Shown: positions 18,552 to 26,935 of the stretch, piece by piece
How the letters are laid out: each line of letters opens with the position of its first letter
Position numbering within the stretch: the first letter of the stretch is position 1
Assembly: GCF_007751715.1 (NCBI RefSeq)
Contig: NZ_CP036292.1
Coordinates: 2,666,001-2,730,000 of the forward strand
Direction of reading: 5' to 3'
DNA: 64,000 nt
Origin: Rosistilla oblonga
GTDB taxonomy: Bacteria > Planctomycetota > Planctomycetia > Pirellulales > Pirellulaceae
Position numbers and translations under genes: made by a program
The notes under the pieces: model-generated
Database searches by the model: none
What the model was told of the DNA's origin: nothing
Seen by the model: only the letters and a program-made list of their open reading frames with translations

Positions 18552-19340
18552 CTACGGAGTTGGAATCAGGCGGATTTGGCGGATGTCACAGACGGCTCCT
18601 TTGACTTTTTCGATCGCTCGCAAGTCCAGCGAATAATCGCCGGCCGCATCGACTCGGATCGTGCCGATCTGCCGCGGTTTGAAGTTCTGGAAGTGGCCGG
18701 TGTCCTCGACGACGAAGCGGACCGTCTTGCCAGCCAACTCGATCGCGACGGTGCTGCCGCCGTGCCCCTTGCCGCAACCCTGCAGCACTTCCACCTGGAA
18801 CTCCATCGGTTGCGAGACGTGCAATTGCCACTGAGCCCAGTCGTTGGCATCGGCCCAATAACCGACGGTGTTCTTGTGCGGTTGCGGTTCGTATCGCAAC
18901 AGCTTGCCGTGCGTGGCCGCGTGGTGAGCCGCCAGCGTGAACGAACCGTCCTTCGATTGCAAGATCCGGTGCGGCTGCCGAGCCAACAGGACCGGTTCGA
19001 GCGTTTCGAAAACGACAACCTTCCCCTGCGGATCGACATCTTTGGGGAACGTGATATCCCAGGTCTTCGGTTCCGGGCGGAACTTCAGCTTCGTCTGCTC
19101 CGGATTCTCTCCCTGCATATATAGACTCTTCATCCGGTTGTTCAATCGCGGAAACGAGATCTTGCGATCCTCCGGCAGCGACTGGACATGCAGCTCCAGC
19201 GACGACGGCTTCCAAACGATCTCGCCCCACGATTCCTCGGTCACCGTCGGCGACGGCTCCGCCGGGTCGGCTCCCAGAAGGCAACACGCCGTGATCAGAA
19301 TGCCCGCCGTCGTCGTGATGCTGCGCAGAAGTGACTTCAT
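18552..19340 (-). CDS. Putative secreted lipoprotein of unknown function
   Basis: The start is placed at ATG 19340, giving 262 residues that begin MKSLLRSITTTAGILITACC. The frame continues to 19484 into repeat sequence, which I exclude. The signal peptide ends in I-T-A-C, which fits a lipobox with lipidation on Cys19, though an ordinary signal-peptidase cut is possible. The last 120 residues (NDWAQWQLHVSQPMEFQVEV... DAAGDYSLDLRAIEKVKGAV) resemble small all-beta carbohydrate-binding modules found on planctomycete glycosidases and sulfatases, by pattern only. No catalytic motif is visible. Confidence 0.75.
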   Translation of the reverse strand: MKSLLRSITTTAGILITACCLLGADPAEPSPTVTEESWGEIVWKPSSLELHVQSLPEDRKISFPRLNNRMKSLYMQGENPEQTKLKFRPEPKTWDITFPKDVDPQGKVVVFETLEPVLLARQPHRILQSKDGSFTLAAHHAATHGKLLRYEPQPHKNTVGYWADANDWAQWQLHVSQPMEFQVEVLQGCGKGHGGSTVAIELAGKTVRFVVEDTGHFQNFKPRQIGTIRVDAAGDYSLDLRAIEKVKGAVCDIRQIRLIPTP

Positions 19341-19697
19341 CGGTTTGCTCGTTTGCCTGTGGGGGAGGAGAATCGCATGGAACAGCAAAATGCTACTCAG
19401 CCCGATCTGCCGACGCAAACCTCCGGCGAAGAAACAGATGAAAGTGGTGCTTCGAATGAAAGAAAATACCAGCACGAAGCGCAAGCGAGTGGATTCGATA
19501 CTAGCACGAAGCGCAAGCGAGTGATCTTGGCCGCGAACCCGGTAATCGATGGAGTGTGATCACTCGCTTGCGCTTCGTGCTGGTATGGGGTGGGCATTTG
19601 TGATCACTCGCTTGCGCTTCGTGCTGGTATTGCAATCGTCGGCCTTGCCGCGGGGGGGCGTGATCGCGGGTTGCAGTTTTGTGCGGGCATTGCCGAT

Positions 19698-19764
19698 GGT
19701 CGCCTTTCGCTCCGCGAAAGGACGCGGGCCCTGGCAACGCACTTTCGCGGAGCGAAAGGCGACC
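19698..19764. repeat. Palindromic repeat element, copy 2
   Basis: The same arms as at 17648-17713, here with the loop GGACGCGGGCCCTGGCAACG. It lies inside the first copy of the 327-bp duplication. Confidence 0.9.
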
Positions 19765-20024
19765 ATACCAGCACGAAGCGCAAGCGAGTGATTCCACCCA
19801 GCGAATTGAGCGAGTGATTCCACCCAGCGAATCGGGCGAGTGATTGGCTTGGGATCACGCGATTAGTGAAATCACTCGCTTGCGAACCACTCGCTTGCGC
19901 TTCGTGCTGGTATGGGGTGGGCATTTGTGATCACTCGCTTGCGCTTCGTGCTGGTATTGCAATCGTCGGCCTTGGCGAGGGGGTGCGTGAACGCGGGTTG
20001 CAGTTTTGTGCGGGCATTGCCGAT

Positions 20025-20091
20025 GGTCGCCTTTCGCTCCGCGAAAGGACGCGGGCCCTGGCAACACACTTTCGCGGAGCGAAAGGCGACC
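20025..20091. repeat. Palindromic repeat element, copy 3
   Basis: Nearly identical to copy 2 and exactly 327 bp downstream, so it arose with the local tandem duplication. Confidence 0.9.
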
Positions 20092-20200
20092 ATGCTAGCA
20101 CGAAGCGCAAGCGAGTGATTCCACCCGGCGAATCGGGCGAGTGATTCCACCCAGCGAATCGGGCGATCGGTTGGCTTGGGATCACGCGATTAGTGAAATC

Positions 20201-20315
20201 ACTCGCTTGCGAACCACTCGCTTGCAAACCACTCGCTTGCAAACCACTCGCTTGCAAACCACTCGCTTGCAAACCACTCGCTTGCAAACCACTCGCTTGC
20301 AAACCACTCGCTTGC
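20201..20315. repeat. 15-bp tandem array, seven full units plus a partial unit
   Basis: Unit ACTCGCTTGCAAACC. The first unit has G in place of one A, the next six are identical, and the array ends with 10 bases of an eighth unit before running into the longer dispersed word. The unit is the core of that dispersed word and its length is a multiple of three, so frames stay open through it. Confidence 0.95.
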
Positions 20316-20523
20316 GCTTCGTGCTGGTATGGGGGGCATTTGTGATCACTCGCTTGCGCTTCGTGCTGGTATGGGCGGGATGGTATGGGGCGGAGAAGGG
20401 GACAGGTCGGTTCTCATTGCCCAGCCGCCTGATTGCTACTATGCTCAACCCTCGATGCACCACCGCTCAACATCCACTCGCCGCCACTCGCACGCTTCTA
20501 TTTAATAGGAAAGGGAGGTGGCG

Positions 20524-21636
20524 ATGCGCATCGATCTGGTGATTACCGAATTGTTTGTCGGGGGAGCCGAGCGCCAGTTGACTCAGTTGGCGATCGGACT
20601 GGCACGGCGAGGCGCCGCGGTGCGAGTGATCTCCTTGGACGCGTTGCCCGAATCGGCCCCGGACGATGCATTGGTCCGCCAACTGCAGGATGCCGGGATC
20701 GACGTCCGTTCGCTCGGTTGCCGATCGACGTGGGCGGTTCCGCAAGCGATCGCGCGGCTGAAGCGACTGTTCCGCGACGACCGCCCCGATCTGGTGCAGA
20801 CCTTCTTATTCCACGCCAACGTCGTCGGCACCTGGGCTGCGGCTCGGGTTGGAATCCCGATCCGCGTCGGCGGCGTGCGAGTCGCTCAACCCAATTCCGC
20901 TCGCTTGTGGTTGGAGCGGCAGGCGGCGCGACGGATGCAGGCGATCGTCTGCGTCAGCCAGTCTGTCGAGAAATTTGCCGCCCAGCACCTGGCGACATCG
21001 GCGACGACCCTGCTGACGATCCCCAACGGCGTCGACACACAGCGGTTTGCCCAAGCGAAGCCGATCGACTGGGAGACCCTCGGGCTGGATCGCGCCGCCG
21101 AGGTGATCTTGTATGTCGGCCGGCTGCATCCCCAAAAGGGAACGGATTGGCTGTTGGAAGCCGCGCCGCGAATCCTGGCTGAAAACCGGCGGGCTGCGCT
21201 GGTCCTCGTCGGTTCGGGGCCGTGGCAGCCGCGGGTCGAAGAGGCGCTGGCGAAGCTGCCGGCGGGCCGGGCGGTCCATCTGCCGTTGCAGGCCGATATC
21301 GCCCCACTAATGCTCGCCGCCCGTCTGTTGGTGCTGCCGAGCCGTTACGAGGGGATGCCTAATGTGGTGATGGAAGCGATGGCGGCGGGGATGCCGGTGC
21401 TAGCTACCGACGCAGAGGGGGTAAGGGAACTGCTGGGAGAGTGGGGTGAGCCGCAGATCGTCAGCTTTGGCGACACCGATTCGCTCTGCGGCCAGCTGTC
21501 GCACCTCCTCAACGACGCCTCGCTCGCAGCGCAAGTGTCGCACAGCAATCGACTTAGAGCATCCGCAGAATTTTCGGTCGACGCGATGGTCGATCGCTAC
21601 TGGGAATTGTACGGCCGGCTCAGCGGAACGTCCTGA
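20524..21636 (+). CDS. Family 4 glycosyltransferase
   Basis: The start is ATG 20524, seven bases after GGGAGG; a GTG six bases earlier is in frame but inside the ribosome-binding site. The 370-residue protein has the GT-B fold layout of GT4 enzymes: an N-terminal GGAERQLTQLAIGLARRG loop, IPNGVDTQRF at the domain linker, VILYVGRLHPQKGTDWLLEA in the nucleotide-binding half, and PSRYEGMPNVVMEAMAAGMP, which is the E-x7-E donor-site motif. Such enzymes transfer sugars from nucleotide donors in polysaccharide or glycolipid synthesis. Acceptor and donor cannot be told. It stands alone after the repeat island, with no other polysaccharide gene nearby. Confidence 0.9.
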   Translation: MRIDLVITELFVGGAERQLTQLAIGLARRGAAVRVISLDALPESAPDDALVRQLQDAGIDVRSLGCRSTWAVPQAIARLKRLFRDDRPDLVQTFLFHANVVGTWAAARVGIPIRVGGVRVAQPNSARLWLERQAARRMQAIVCVSQSVEKFAAQHLATSATTLLTIPNGVDTQRFAQAKPIDWETLGLDRAAEVILYVGRLHPQKGTDWLLEAAPRILAENRRAALVLVGSGPWQPRVEEALAKLPAGRAVHLPLQADIAPLMLAARLLVLPSRYEGMPNVVMEAMAAGMPVLATDAEGVRELLGEWGEPQIVSFGDTDSLCGQLSHLLNDASLAAQVSHSNRLRASAEFSVDAMVDRYWELYGRLSGTS

Positions 21637-22098
21637 ACGGCGGGACGGCCGGGGGCGAAAAAAGTTCCCGGTCCCGAAGTGCTTGTCAGGTAATGACCTA
21701 AGTTTGCTAGCAACTCTCCAGGTTCGCTGTTTTCTCACGCGATTTGGTTGACCGCAGGGCGGGGATCGGTATTCTGTGGTGGTCACGCATCGCGACGTAA
21801 GATCTTCACGGAACCGGTCTTACGCTCGCATTTAAGGGACGAAATCGATTGCAAGACGCGAACATCACCCTGTCGGGAAGAGCATCAGAGATTATGCTAA
21901 ACGGCAACGGACACACCAAGGATTGGCGGTGGACGAGCGCCGGGCTGTGTAATCACGACCTGCCGCGACAGAAACAAGAACCAATCGCGAATGACGCCTT
22001 AGAAGGCACGAATAAATCGACTTGACGAGTCGATCCGAATTCGGGTCCATGGGGTGCCATTTCGCACCACGATCCTCCCTCCGCGAGGAACGCCTTGC

Positions 22099-22197
22099 AT
22101 GGATTCGGACATTCGCCGCAGCCAACGGCCACTGGCTGACGGCACGATAGTTCAGATCGACGGGGATTCTTTGAATCACCATCCTCTGGAGTATTGA
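22099..22197 (+). CDS. Possible 32-residue small protein
   Basis: ATG at 22099 is preceded by GAGGAA about nine bases upstream. The frame reads MDSDIRRSQRPLADGTIVQI, then 12 more residues ending HHPLEY. Composition is protein-like rather than low complexity, but I know no family and have no comparative evidence. It could equally be chance in a leader region. Confidence 0.22.
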   Translation: MDSDIRRSQRPLADGTIVQIDGDSLNHHPLEY

Positions 22198-22272
22198 AGA
22201 AAGAGTCCATGGACTGTAGACAGGATGTGTACAGTCGCGATCGCACGGTGAACAACTACGGTTGTCCGCCGT

Positions 22273-22320
22273 GCAAGTCTTGACCACTCGGGCACATGGA
22301 CGTGCCCCGGTCAGGCTTGC
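22273..22320 (+). promoter_or_regulatory. Hairpin in the rsmH leader
   Basis: GCAAGTCTTGACC pairs with GGTCAGGCTTGC around an inner stem GGGCAC/GTGCCC. This gives a stem of nearly 20 pairs that ends 60 bases before the rsmH start. No U-run follows, so it is more likely a leader structure than a terminator. The function is unknown. Confidence 0.45.
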
Positions 22321-22380
22321 TTTGCTCTCCTTGCCGCGGCCCGTTCCCATTCCCTTCGCCAACGCATCCCCAGATCTCTC

Positions 22381-23304
22381 ATGCCCGATTCCGATTCTTC
22401 GACCAGCATGCACGTGCCGGTTCTCCCTTCGGAAGTCATCGAGGCGTTGGACCTCAGCCCGGGCAAGCGGATTGTCGACGGGACGTTTGGCGGCGGCGGC
22501 CACTCGCGGCTGATCCTTCCCGCGATCGCTCCCGGCGGAATGCTGATCGGCCTCGATCGCGACCCGCGAGCGATTCAGCAATACGGTCCGCAGTGGCGCG
22601 ATTCGCTTCCCGCGATCGAGTCCGACCCGTCGCCTCGGATCGAACTGATCAACGACAGCTACCATCGTCTGCCGCAGCTGATGGAAGAGCTCGAGATCGA
22701 TGGCGTCGACGGGATTCTGTTAGACCTGGGGCTGTCGAGCGATCAATTAAACGACCCATCGCGCGGCTTCAGCTACCAGACCGATGGCGATTTGGATCTC
22801 CGCTTCGATCCGACCTGTGGCGAAGCGGCCAGCGATCTGCTGTTGCGGCTGCCCGAAAAAGAGATCGCCGATCTGATCTATCAGTTTGGCGAAGAGCGTT
22901 GCAGTCGCCGGATCGCGCGGCGGATCGTCGAGCGACGCAAAGAGCGGCGGGCGGTCAAGACAGCCGACGAATTGGCATCGCTCGTCCGCAGCTGTGTTCC
23001 GCGCGGCAAGAACCACCGCATCGATCCCGCGACGCGAACATTCCAAGCGCTGCGGATCGCCGTCAATCAGGAACTGCGGATCGTCAAACAATCGCTCGAA
23101 GACCTCCCCGGTTGCCTCCGCCCCGGCGGCCGCTTGGCAGTCATCAGTTTCCATTCGCTCGAAGACCGGCTGGTCAAACACGCATTTCGCGAAGCGGACG
23201 ATCTGGAAATCATAACCCGCAAACCGATCCTGGCATCGGACCGCGAAAACGCCGAGAACCCCAGAGCCCGCAGCGCCAAGCTGCGAGTGGCGGTAAAGAG
23301 GTAA
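22381..23304 (+). CDS. rsmH: 16S rRNA (cytosine-1402-N4) methyltransferase
   Basis: A 307-residue enzyme (formerly MraW) that methylates N4 of C1402 in 16S rRNA using S-adenosylmethionine. Family marks are all present: HVPVLPSEVIEAL, the SAM-binding IVDGTFGGGGHSRLIL, GVDGILLDLGLSSDQL, DPSRGFSYQTDGDLDLRFDP, TFQALRIAVNQEL and the C-terminal AVISFHSLEDRLVK. In most bacteria it follows mraZ in the dcw cluster. Here no cell-wall or division genes are adjacent, consistent with the dispersed dcw genes of Planctomycetes. An internal ATG at 22408, just before HVPVL, is an alternative start. Confidence 0.95.
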   Translation: MPDSDSSTSMHVPVLPSEVIEALDLSPGKRIVDGTFGGGGHSRLILPAIAPGGMLIGLDRDPRAIQQYGPQWRDSLPAIESDPSPRIELINDSYHRLPQLMEELEIDGVDGILLDLGLSSDQLNDPSRGFSYQTDGDLDLRFDPTCGEAASDLLLRLPEKEIADLIYQFGEERCSRRIARRIVERRKERRAVKTADELASLVRSCVPRGKNHRIDPATRTFQALRIAVNQELRIVKQSLEDLPGCLRPGGRLAVISFHSLEDRLVKHAFREADDLEIITRKPILASDRENAENPRARSAKLRVAVKR

Positions 23305-24002
23305 GCCTCCCGCAGCGCGTCGATGGCACGCTCCCGATCCCGCAGGGATGCCAGAAGGTAGCCGGTGGCCGGAGCGTAGCGAATACCACCGGTATACGAC
23401 GCCGGAAACGATCGCCGCCCCCGTCGGGGGCGTACAGCGATCTGCGATCCCTTCGGGAGCATCGCGCATCGTGACGCTGCATTCCGGAGGTGCGCCGCTG
23501 CGCGACGACCTCCGGCTACCTTCTTTGATCCCTTCGGGGATCGATTGTCGATTCCGCAACGACCGCAGCGCGTCGATGATGCGCTTGTAACGGAACTCCT
23601 CGCGGCGAAATTCGTCCAGAGTTTCGGTGTGTGGCTACTTGCCAGAAATCGAAATTCTTGACGGCCTGTTGATTTAATCAGCCGTTTGGGCGTTAGCCCC
23701 GGTTTAGCGGTGCTTGAACCGGGGCTAACGCCCAAACGGCTGATTCAAGAAGTTCGCGTGCGATTAAAGCAACAGGCCGTTGTCGACTTCCGCTACGGCC
23801 CTGGCGTCATTCGGTCGGTCAGCGAGCAGCTTGGTCGGCAAACCGCCTTCTGCGACGGGGGGATCGTTGGGGTCGTGGGAAAAGCTTGCTTGCGCGGAGC
23901 CTCCCCGTTCTGGCACATCAATTGCATTGAGCCCGACAGCGCGATCCACGGCGGAGGTTCTAGACCTCCTGCATCGTTAAGACCAACTCGAGCAGGAAGA
24001 CT
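23305..24002. other. Gap between rsmH and catalase with dispersed repeats
   Basis: About 700 bases without a gene. Positions 23300-23580 are a GC-rich mosaic of short inverted words (GATCCCTTCGGG and GGTAGCCGGTGG types) that looks like a dispersed planctomycete intergenic repeat. A 29-bp perfect inverted repeat follows at 23676-23745. The last 250 bases form the catalase leader and include a small GCGGAGGTTCTAGACCTCCTGC hairpin at about 23951-23973. No promoter could be assigned. Confidence 0.55.
23676..23745. repeat. 29-bp perfect inverted repeat (REP-like), copy 1
   Basis: The arm 23676-23704 is the exact reverse complement of 23717-23745, with a 12-base loop. A near-identical element, one arm base different, lies at 43158-43227. 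Either strand would make a long hairpin. It contains no gene. Confidence 0.95.
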
Positions 24003-26096
24003 ATGGCTAAGAAGAAGGCACAAAAAGCGGCGGCGGAAACGGGGCACTGGGGCGAGGGGGGCGAGTTGCACCAACGGTCGAAGAAGGGGGACCAACCGCT
24101 GACGACAAACCAGGGCTTAGTCGTCGCCGACGATCAGAACACGCTGTCGGTTGGGCCGCGTGGGCCGCAATTGCTCGAAGACTTTATCATGCGTGAGAAG
24201 ATCACGCATTTCGATCACGAACGGATTCCCGAACGCGTTGTGCACGCCCGCGGCTACGCAGCTCATGGTTACTTTCAGGCCTACAAATCTCACGCCAAAC
24301 TGACCAAGGCAGCTTTCCTACAGGACGCCGAGACGAAGACGCCGGTCTTCTGCCGCTTCTCCACGGTCGCTGGCAGCGCCGGTTCGCCCGACACCGCTCG
24401 CGACGTCCGCGGCTTTGCCGTCAAGTTCTACACCAGCGAAGGGAACTACGATCTGGTCGGCAACAACATGCCGGTCTTCTTCATCCAAGATGCAATCAAA
24501 TTCCCCGACTTGATCCACAGCGTCAAACCAGCACCCGACCGCGACTTCCCGCAAGCCCAATCGGCTCACGACACCTTCTGGGACTTTGTCTCCTTGAATC
24601 CCGAAAGCATGCACATGCTGATGTGGGTGATGTCGGACCGGGCGATCCCGCGATCGTTTCGAATGATGGAAGGTTTTGGCGTCCACACGTTTCGGATGAT
24701 CAATAAGAAAGGGGAATCGCAGTTCGTCAAGTTTCATTGGCGTCCCACGCTGGGAACCTTCTCGGTGATCTGGGACGAGGCGATGAAGATCTCCGGCGCC
24801 GATCCCGATTTCCATCGCCGCGATTTCTGGAACGCTATCGAGTCGGGCAACTATCCCGAATGGGAGCTGTCGGTTCAAGTGTTCAGCGAAGATCAGGCGA
24901 ACGAATTCGATTTCGACGTGCTCGATCCAACCAAACTGATCCCCGAAGAACTGGTTCCGCTGACGCCGTTGGGAAAGATGGTTCTCGATCGAAACGTCGA
25001 CAACTTCTTTGCCGAGACCGAACAGGTGGCGTTCTGCCCGTCACACGTGGTCCCCGGGATCGATTTCTCCAACGATCCGCTGCTGCAAGGTCGACTGTTC
25101 TCCTACCTCGACACGCAACTGTCGCGACTGGGCAGTCCCAACTTTCATCAGATTCCAGTCAACAAGCCGAAGTGTCCGTTTGCCAACTTCCAACGCGATG
25201 GGCATATGCAGATGGAGGTGCCGACGGGACGTGTTGCCAACGAGCCAAACAGTCTCGACGATGGCAGTCCTCGCGAAGACGCGATGGCCGGTTTCAACAG
25301 CTACCACGCCGCCGAAGCGGGCGAGAAACGGCGGTTGCGTCCGGAGAGTTTCGCCGATCACTATTCGCAAGCTCGACTGTTTTGGATCTCGATGACCGAG
25401 CCCGAACAGCGACACATCGTTGGCGGGTTTGCGTTTGAGTTGGGGAAATGCAACGAGTCGAAGATTCGCACTAGGATGCTGGGGCACCTGGCAAACGTCG
25501 ACCAAAGCCTGAGCGATCGGGTTGCCGAGAAGCTGGGGATGTCGGGGCAAGCCGATACGATCCAGCCGCGGGTGCCGGTCCGCGACGTGCAACCGTCGAA
25601 GCCGTTGTCGCAGTATTCGGTCGCCCCCGAATCTTTGCAAGGCAAAAAGATCGGATTGCTGACGACCGACGGGATCGACGCGAAGCTGCTGGACGCAATT
25701 GCTACCGCCGCCAAGAAGGAAGGGGCAACGTTGGCGGTGATCGCGCCGACTCGCGGTGCGATCCATACCAGCGACGGCAAGGAACTGGCGACCGACGACT
25801 TCCTCGCCGGTGCACCATCGGTGCTGTTCGACTGCGTCATCGTTGCACCGGCGGCAGATCATGCCGAGATGCTGGCTGGCGAAGCGGCAGCGGTGAACTG
25901 GGTTCGCGATGCGTTTGCGCATCTGAAAGTCATCGGCTTCACCGACACGGCGACGGGGATCTTTGAGAAAGCTTCCGTCGCTACCGATGCCGATGAAGGT
26001 GTGATCTCGATCGATTCGTCAACCTTGAGCGAGTTTATCAAACAGGCGAAGCGACACCGGATCTGGGCCCGCGAACCTCAATTGCGGACGTTGTGA
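24003..26096 (+). CDS. katE: Large-subunit (clade 2, HPII-type) catalase
   Basis: A 697-residue haem catalase that breaks hydrogen peroxide into water and oxygen. Catalytic His81 ([15 protein letters not shown]), Asn154 ([14 protein letters not shown]) and the proximal haem ligand Tyr368 ([14 protein letters not shown]) are all present. After the core (to about residue 500) comes a C-terminal flavodoxin/GATase-like domain (about 540-697, starting [16 protein letters not shown]), which marks the large clade 2 enzymes such as E. coli HPII. The first 20 residues are Lys/Ala-rich ([14 protein letters not shown]). No regulator sits next to it. The enzyme is probably cytoplasmic because no signal peptide is seen. 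Confidence 0.96.
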   Translation: MAKKKAQKAAAETGHWGEGGELHQRSKKGDQPLTTNQGLVVADDQNTLSVGPRGPQLLEDFIMREKITHFDHERIPERVVHARGYAAHGYFQAYKSHAKLTKAAFLQDAETKTPVFCRFSTVAGSAGSPDTARDVRGFAVKFYTSEGNYDLVGNNMPVFFIQDAIKFPDLIHSVKPAPDRDFPQAQSAHDTFWDFVSLNPESMHMLMWVMSDRAIPRSFRMMEGFGVHTFRMINKKGESQFVKFHWRPTLGTFSVIWDEAMKISGADPDFHRRDFWNAIESGNYPEWELSVQVFSEDQANEFDFDVLDPTKLIPEELVPLTPLGKMVLDRNVDNFFAETEQVAFCPSHVVPGIDFSNDPLLQGRLFSYLDTQLSRLGSPNFHQIPVNKPKCPFANFQRDGHMQMEVPTGRVANEPNSLDDGSPREDAMAGFNSYHAAEAGEKRRLRPESFADHYSQARLFWISMTEPEQRHIVGGFAFELGKCNESKIRTRMLGHLANVDQSLSDRVAEKLGMSGQADTIQPRVPVRDVQPSKPLSQYSVAPESLQGKKIGLLTTDGIDAKLLDAIATAAKKEGATLAVIAPTRGAIHTSDGKELATDDFLAGAPSVLFDCVIVAPAADHAEMLAGEAAAVNWVRDAFAHLKVIGFTDTATGIFEKASVATDADEGVISIDSSTLSEFIKQAKRHRIWAREPQLRTL

Positions 26097-26177
26097 CCGT
26101 TGGCCCCCAGCGGCCGCGAGGCTGCAGAACGGCAGCCGTCCGTCAGCTTCTCTTTCCCGTTGTCAAACTCTCTGCCG

Positions 26178-26501
26178 ATGCGACATCCACGAACGCCCGA
26201 CGGTCGCTATTTTGTAGTTCGCGGGCGATTGTGGCGCTGCACCAATCCGCACCTGTCCGAGGTCGAGCGGCAGTTGTTAGTCGATGAATTGATGGCGGCG
26301 CGTCGGGAGGTGAAGCGGGCTCGAGAAGCGGCCGACGACGTTGCGTTAAAATCCGCACGCCAGTCGGTCGACAAGGCCAAGCGTGCATTGGGAGAGCGGG
26401 GGCCGACGTGGTGGGACGACGACACCGATTTCAATCGCTGTATGATCCGCAACACGCCCTATGCAAACTGGTGGTTGGGAAGGTCGAATGAACTGTGTTG
26501 A
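26178..26501 (+). CDS. Small conserved protein of unknown function
   Basis: The start is taken at ATG 26178, giving 107 residues beginning MRHPRTPDGRYFVVRGRLWR; the frame extends to 26100 without a better site. I recognise the pattern (PDGRY-VVRGRLWR-TNP, a charged helix, then ALGERGP-WWDD and RNTPYA-W) as a small conserved bacterial family often given the misleading label 'biopolymer transporter Tol'. No function is known to me. A central helix (VDELMAARREVKRAREAADD) is probably coiled coil. It begins 81 nt after katE and may be cotranscribed with it. Confidence 0.72.
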   Translation: MRHPRTPDGRYFVVRGRLWRCTNPHLSEVERQLLVDELMAARREVKRAREAADDVALKSARQSVDKAKRALGERGPTWWDDDTDFNRCMIRNTPYANWWLGRSNELC

Positions 26502-26935
26502 TAGCGGTAACGGGAAGGCTCGTTATGCTTTCGTTTTCCGGGCTTGGCTATTCCCTTTGACAACGAGCGAATCGCCGCTGCGTCATCTCGCACCGACTCC
26601 TTTAACTGGGCAGGTCGGCGTTTCATTTTAAGTATCATCTATCGCGCGTTGGCCTTCAGTTCTCTTGGAATTAGGCCGCTATCGCGTGCCAGCTGATTCC
26701 CCTAAACACTAAGCCTAAATCGATCTGGACTGTCTGGTTCTCTACCTGATGCACCGCAGAAAATCTGGTACGATCAGTTGGGTTTGCGATCGACAATCGG
26801 GGATGGCATTGGGGCCAAACGAACCGTTTGCTACAGCCCGATCGATAGTTGGGCAGCGAGCGGCTGCGGAGACACCGATGTCGCCTCGTGATACGCTGGC
26901 TTGGGTGCGTTCTGCGACGGATAAGGACAAAGTTC
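26502..26935. other. Gap upstream of the kaiC-like gene
   Basis: These 434 bases contain no supported gene; frames on both strands are short and unlike known proteins. The last 25 bases carry AAGGAC, the likely ribosome-binding site of the KaiC-like gene. The stretch 26615-26760 is AT-richer than the surroundings and is the likeliest place for a promoter, but no clear hexamers stand out. Confidence 0.4.

Larger units (their letters stand above)
19341..20523. repeat. Intergenic repeat island
   Basis: Almost 1.2 kb without a credible gene. It contains many copies, in both orientations, of a 20-25 base word (CACTCGCTTGCGCTTCGTGC / GCACGAAGCGCAAGCGAGTG), two palindromic elements, a direct duplication of about 327 bp (from about 19560 and about 19887) and a 15-bp tandem array. 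Every open frame here translates these repeats into low-complexity peptides such as STKRKRV and ARSASE, so I call none. The last 60 bases before 20524 carry the Shine-Dalgarno of the glycosyltransferase. Confidence 0.9.
21637..22380. other. Long gap upstream of rsmH
   Basis: These 744 bases contain no gene I can support. A minus-strand frame across 21892-22665 is antisense to rsmH and has no domain. A 32-codon plus frame at 22099-22197 has a possible ribosome-binding site and is listed separately. The last 110 bases hold a strong hairpin (22273-22320). The promoter of rsmH probably lies here but is not recognisable. Confidence 0.5.

Noticed and set aside
20201-20315. Possible CRISPR array
   Set aside because: Units are 15 bp and directly abutting with no spacers, and no cas genes are present.
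21892-22665. 257-codon minus-strand frame across the rsmH start
   Set aside because: Its larger part is antisense to the clear rsmH coding sequence, the translation has no recognisable domain, and high GC makes long antisense frames common here.
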